Positions 12,863 through 16,445 of a stretch of 16,445 nt of DNA are shown in pieces. Origin of the DNA: JAYEIH01 sp034659995 (GTDB lineage Archaea > Methanobacteriota_B > Thermococci > Methanofastidiosales > B48-G16); contig JAYEIH010000049.1 of assembly GCA_034659995.1 (NCBI GenBank), positions 1 to 16,445 of the forward strand, in the 5' to 3' direction. The notes below the pieces were generated by a model. It was not told the origin of the DNA. It searched no databases and worked only from the letters and a program-made list of their open reading frames with translations. The position numbers and the translations under genes are program-made. Numbering within the stretch: position 1 is the stretch's first letter; each line of letters begins with the position of its first letter.

Positions 12863-15731
12863 TCCTACACCCTCGTTCCCATACTTCTGCTTTATCTTCC
12901 AGATCTCCTGCATCAAGTTCGATGCAATGTGCATCTTCATTCAACTTATCCTCTGCAGCATCTGCAAGAAAACCAGCAGCTGCGCATCCGGCAGCAGCAT
13001 CGAAGCAGTATACCGAAAATGCTTTACTGATACTAGGTTCAGGTACAAAAGCTGATATTACTCCTAAAACTCCCCATCCTAAACTCGTTAAAGTAGTTGC
13101 AGTTTGTCCCTTCGCATATTTATTTGCTAAATCTTTCAAATCTACAGCTTCTTTCCTTTTTTCTTCAGCTTCTTCTCTAAATTCTGCTGCTTTTTTGTGG
13201 TCACATGGGCATCCGTTGCCTATTTCCCCAGTACTTCCATTCAGATGAATACAGGTATCGCATGCATTTCCAAAGCCATCGTTATCTTTGTCCCACTGGT
13301 TTGGGTTGACGTTATTCGGACAGTTGTCTCTATTGTCGGGCACGCCATCTCCATCCGAATCCTGTTCTGGCGGCTCGGTTGGCGGCGGTGTCGGAGACGG
13401 ATCTGGTGTCGGACTAGGCGTAGGTGTCGGGTCATCGCAGTCGCAGTCCCCCGGACACGAGTCGCAGTCTTCGTTGCCGTTACATAACCCATCACCGCAC
13501 TCTGTACATGGCCAGCAGTCCGGTGCGCAGTTGTGGCATGTCTCACCCTTTCCAGGCTCGCACGTGCCGTTTGGGCAGTATGGCGTGGGAATGTATCTAA
13601 GACGTTCACCTTTTTGGGGGAGGTAGGGGAGATCATGTACGATTGGTCCGTCTTTGGAGTCCTCCACAATCTCCGGCTGGATATCGTTGATCGTTTGGTA
13701 CCTGACGGTCCACGCGTAGTTAAATGTGTCCTGCCAGGTGGAATCCTCCTCCGTCGTCTGGGATGCGATGTACTGGGAGCTATTGCTGTAGAGCTCCTGT
13801 GTGAACGCGTCATCTCCCGCGATGGAGAGGTAGAGGTAGACCAGCGCCGCAGAGAAGTCGTCTATGTACTCGATGTACCCATGCTCTACGAGGTACTTCG
13901 CATTGCTGAGGACGTTCTCCACCTCGGCACGATTGGGATGCTGGAGGACGATACTCTGCCACGAACTCTTGAGAGTGTCCTGAGCCGTGGTAATCTCTGG
14001 CCCCGTCGTCCTGCCAAACTTGCCTTCCCGCGTGTACACATCGAAGGTGAACGATGCCGAGTCGATATGGAGCAGCCCCATATCTCTGTAGACGTTTTTC
14101 AGATCGACAAAGTTCGAGAGAATCCGTTTTTCCTTTATCGTTGCCTTGTTATTGAGAACATCGGTCCTGAGCTCCTCAATATCGCTATCCGACAATCCGT
14201 AGTCTCGGAATATCTGCTTTACTTCCTCTGGAAAGCCAGCCTGTATCTCGGCAAATGCCTCCTCTATTTCTGCATCGCTGAGATTCTCGAACTGCTGTAC
14301 TGCTTCTCGTTGCGAGGCGAGACCGTGGATCTCATCCATGTACCTGTGGTTCCACGCCGAGTTCTTCACGAGATCTATCTTCACGTCCAGCATGTCCCTG
14401 AGGATCTGTGGATCTTTTTTATCCTGGATGTAGTATAGATCGATCTTTTCCAGCTCCTCATCTACAAGCTGCGACTCCTCCGTCATGTTAGTTTTCCACT
14501 CGCTCATGGTCTTTTCCAGCGCGCCCAGCGTAAGAGATCCTTCCTCAGGCATGCGGATGGTCTCCTTACCGTTCTCGAAGACGAAGTAGTACTCGCATTC
14601 CTCGTATGGTAATGTGGCGGTGTAGAGTGCGCCGTTCCACTGGTACTCATCGTCATCCTCAGAGGCGAGATCGTGCGGAACGTTGTTGAGATAGAGCTTC
14701 GCGCTTGTCGGTGCGTCATTGTTGAAATCGGTGTAGCGGATCTGGAAGGTCGTACTTTCGCCTTCTACTCTCGTAATGGGCAGCGACAGCCGCGCCGGCG
14801 TCTCCGGGACGGTATAATAGGTTGTGAGCTGCCATGAGGTCTTCGTCAGTGCTAGTATGGGGCCTGTTTGGGAGTTGTTCATCGAGTTCAGTGAGAGTTC
14901 CGTAGCCCCACTGATATTTTCCTTTGGAATTTGTACTGTCGCCGTGCCGCTCTGGAGATTCGTCGCGACGGTCTCCCATCCGCCCATGAGATCGGTCTTG
15001 TACTGGACGAGTTCTGGGTAGACTGTTGTTTTCTTCTTGTAGTGTACTCTAAAACTGAAGTCTTTATTTGCGTTGAAATCTGCACGGCCGTTCGCATAGC
15101 CGGAGCCGTAGTGCCACGGTGCACCGCTTATCTCCAGTTTGTACGTTCCGTTCAAGTTAAGGTTGGGTACTGAGAAGGAAAGCCATGATTGGCCATTGCT
15201 TGAAGCTTTTAGAGAGGCTCGGTACATTACATTGTTATTGGGATCCAGTACTCTCAGAGTGACCTTTGTGTATATTGGTTCAGGTGGTGGTGCAATGGTA
15301 AATGTGGGCCTTGGCCTATCATTTCCAGAAAGTTGCATCCCTGAACTCCGTACAGGGCTTTCGTTGGAGCTTGTCTCTGGGGAGTTACCGGTATACGGCC
15401 CTGTTTTTGGCAGTGCTACACTTACATCTATTTTTGTTACCTCGCCGTTACACCTGAATGTCTGTGTATGGGTGCCCCATTTAAAAGACTCGATACTCTC
15501 CTGCTTTATGATTTTATCTTCCTGTTTCACCACACCTTCACCCATCACCTCGAGCACCGCGTACTCAGTATCGGCAGCATCGATCGTGAAGGTCTCGGTA
15601 CCGATACACTCTCCGCCGTCTTCAGTGATGTACTCCTCCGGTCTATCGAACGAGTGGGCCGGTATAATGGTAGCTAAAAGCGTGATTACAATAAGCAATG
15701 CCGTAAGTTTCATCCCTCCTTTATTATTCAT
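12855..15731 (-). CDS. Large secreted multidomain protein (Cys-rich, TSP3-like repeats, C-terminal TM hairpin)
   Basis: 958 residues, unknown family. A signal peptide (LTALLIVITLLATIIPAHS) follows the start ATG at 15731, which has AGGAGC nine bases upstream. Order: beta-rich region (~30-420); acidic alpha-helical region (~425-640); Cys-rich module at 719-767 (CGDGLCNGNEDCDSCPGDC type); a Thr/Pro linker (768-790); calcium-binding thrombospondin type-3-like repeats from 791 (DSDGDGVPDNRDNCP); and a helical domain from 845. That last domain has a charged coil (EFREEAEEKRKEA), two hydrophobic segments (~876-897 and 904-925), and an acidic tail ending VWERGCRND. The tail is shared with the downstream micro-ORFs. 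A hand count gives 57% GC on one mid-gene line against 27% on one array line, so the gene looks mosaic. Likely exported, perhaps membrane-anchored by its C-terminal hairpin; the rest of its role is unknown. Confidence 0.8.
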   Translation of the reverse strand: MNNKGGMKLTALLIVITLLATIIPAHSFDRPEEYITEDGGECIGTETFTIDAADTEYAVLEVMGEGVVKQEDKIIKQESIESFKWGTHTQTFRCNGEVTKIDVSVALPKTGPYTGNSPETSSNESPVRSSGMQLSGNDRPRPTFTIAPPPEPIYTKVTLRVLDPNNNVMYRASLKASSNGQSWLSFSVPNLNLNGTYKLEISGAPWHYGSGYANGRADFNANKDFSFRVHYKKKTTVYPELVQYKTDLMGGWETVATNLQSGTATVQIPKENISGATELSLNSMNNSQTGPILALTKTSWQLTTYYTVPETPARLSLPITRVEGESTTFQIRYTDFNNDAPTSAKLYLNNVPHDLASEDDDEYQWNGALYTATLPYEECEYYFVFENGKETIRMPEEGSLTLGALEKTMSEWKTNMTEESQLVDEELEKIDLYYIQDKKDPQILRDMLDVKIDLVKNSAWNHRYMDEIHGLASQREAVQQFENLSDAEIEEAFAEIQAGFPEEVKQIFRDYGLSDSDIEELRTDVLNNKATIKEKRILSNFVDLKNVYRDMGLLHIDSASFTFDVYTREGKFGRTTGPEITTAQDTLKSSWQSIVLQHPNRAEVENVLSNAKYLVEHGYIEYIDDFSAALVYLYLSIAGDDAFTQELYSNSSQYIASQTTEEDSTWQDTFNYAWTVRYQTINDIQPEIVEDSKDGPIVHDLPYLPQKGERLRYIPTPYCPNGTCEPGKGETCHNCAPDCWPCTECGDGLCNGNEDCDSCPGDCDCDDPTPTPSPTPDPSPTPPPTEPPEQDSDGDGVPDNRDNCPNNVNPNQWDKDNDGFGNACDTCIHLNGSTGEIGNGCPCDHKKAAEFREEAEEKRKEAVDLKDLANKYAKGQTATTLTSLGWGVLGVISAFVPEPSISKAFSVYCFDAAAGCAAAGFLADAAEDKLNEDAHCIELDAGDLEDKAEVWERGCRND

Positions 15732-15788
15732 TTCATATCAGCTCCTCAGTTAAAGAAATTTCTGACTTGTTAGGTAATAGATGAAGGC

Positions 15789-15802
15789 GGTATTTATAAA
15801 GA
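15789..15802 (-). promoter_or_regulatory. TATA box for the secreted-protein/array operon
   Basis: TCTTTATAAATACC on the minus strand. Initiation is expected near 15770, giving a ~40-nt leader that contains the Shine-Dalgarno AGGAGC (15746-15741). This is the only convincing promoter I see for the whole array. The intergenic stretch 15732-15950 otherwise holds just the two divergent promoters. Confidence 0.6.
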
Positions 15803-15921
15803 TTTGGGTCATTCGGAGCTATAATCTACGATCAGTACTGGAGTTATAATTCAGAAAGCTGTTTTATTATCTGTCTGCCCAGTTAATAATCATCTCTACA
15901 TCAATTTTAAAATTGCAAAAG

Positions 15922-15931
15922 CTTTTTAAAC
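15922..15931 (+). promoter_or_regulatory. TATA box for the right-edge secreted gene
   Basis: CTTTTTAAAC centred near 15926, about 25 bases before the ATG at 15951; a leaderless start is predicted. It diverges from the array promoter about 120 bases away. Confidence 0.5.
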
Positions 15932-15950
15932 ATTATGAAGAAGGAAAATT

Positions 15951-16445
15951 ATGCATTATTTGAAAATGGCAGTAACTGCACCGGTCATCCTCCCTATTCT
16001 TCCTTTAGCCATCTCTGAGGAGATCACATGGGAAGAATATGAGCATAATCCCATATTTGGAGAGTGGATAGACGGACCAAAGGCGTACTACCCTTCTGTG
16101 CTTTACGATCCGGGTGAGTTCTCCGGCCACGGCGCCGCTGCGCGATATAGAATGTGGTACGGCACCTCGGGAGGGCAGACCGGGCTCGCCGTCTCTGACG
16201 ACGGGATCGTGTGGACAGATCTCGGTGTAGTAATGGGTGACGGCTACCATGCCACCGTCGAGTACTACTCCGAGGGATTTGCCGGCGCGAACAGTGGGGA
16301 AACGATGTACTATCGTATGTGGTACTGGGATCTATCCTCTGGTGTTCCAGGGAGTATATATGGTGTTGAGGCCATCGGGTATGCAGAGTCATCTGATGGA
16401 GAGAGCTGTGTGAGCTGGCACAATCGACAGCCGCTTCAGAACGGC
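15951..16445 (+). CDS. Secreted beta-propeller-like protein, 3' truncated
   Basis: Open from the ATG at 15951 to the window edge (165 codons, no stop). The first ~22 residues form a signal peptide (MAVTAPVILPILPLAIS after a short MHYLK). The mature part carries the pattern YRMWYGTSGGQTGLAVSDDG then IVWTDLG, and again YYRMWYW with IGYAESSDGESCVSW. These 'MWY....GYA.S.DG..W' blades are characteristic of GH32/GH43/GH130-like five-bladed propellers and related surface proteins. Whether it is a glycosidase cannot be judged because catalytic residues are not reached. The sequence becomes GC-rich (65% on one counted line) right after the signal peptide, as in the divergent large secreted gene. The two may form a surface locus. 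Confidence 0.7.
   Translation, partial: MHYLKMAVTAPVILPILPLAISEEITWEEYEHNPIFGEWIDGPKAYYPSVLYDPGEFSGHGAAARYRMWYGTSGGQTGLAVSDDGIVWTDLGVVMGDGYHATVEYYSEGFAGANSGETMYYRMWYWDLSSGVPGSIYGVEAIGYAESSDGESCVSWHNRQPLQNG

Noticed and set aside
13241..13813. A minus-strand frame rich in Arg, Thr and Ser inside the large secreted gene
   Set aside because: It is an out-of-frame reading of the Cys-rich and TSP3 coding region; the other frame has the signal peptide, cysteine pattern and calcium-binding repeats.
13533..14438. A 301-codon open frame on the plus strand opposite the large secreted gene
   Set aside because: It lies antisense to the GC-rich part of a clearly coding gene. Its translation has no recognisable domain or composition pattern, and GC-rich coding DNA commonly gives such shadows.

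Overview
The window is archaeal, most likely from a euryarchaeon that carries a bacterial-type DNA gyrase. The evidence is sn-glycerol-1-phosphate dehydrogenase (archaeal lipid stereochemistry), a RaSEA-type archaeosine radical SAM enzyme, the archaeal families UPF0179 and DUF63, an HTH-CBS regulator, and TATA boxes centred about 26 nt upstream of start codons or the tRNA 5' end, implying many leaderless mRNAs. I cannot name the genus from sequence alone. No rRNA, CRISPR array, transposase or integrase was seen.

Left part (1-10,276) is ordinary, dense housekeeping DNA. It holds the tail of a beta-sandwich protein, dihydroorotase (pyrC), an HTH-CBS regulator, a conserved archaeal protein overlapping a ThiI-like THUMP protein with a degenerate ATP loop, two tandem hairpins, and tRNA-Val(CAC) on the minus strand. 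An overlapping minus-strand operon follows (G1P dehydrogenase, UPF0179, PyrD). It diverges from a DUF63 membrane protein plus gyrA, and then comes a minus-strand pair, RaSEA and an Lrp/AsnC regulator.

Right part (10,324-16,445) is accessory. One minus-strand transcription unit begins with a 958-residue secreted, multidomain, GC-rich gene (15731-12855) and continues into an AT-rich tandem array of five paralogous four-TM proteins. Between successive membrane-protein genes lie four micro-ORFs of 22-33 codons. They resemble each other and also the last ~25 residues of the large secreted protein (shared motif VWxRGC). Most junctions are 8-nt overlaps of the form ATGATTRA, the others 4-nt ATGA overlaps, so the array looks translationally coupled. 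One membrane gene has a broken, chimeric C-terminus. A large secreted protein followed by repeated units of its own C-terminal tip plus a small membrane protein recalls, in layout only, the orphan-cassette and immunity arrangement of polymorphic toxins. I regard this as the main candidate for an undescribed system. A divergent secreted beta-propeller-like gene runs off the right edge.
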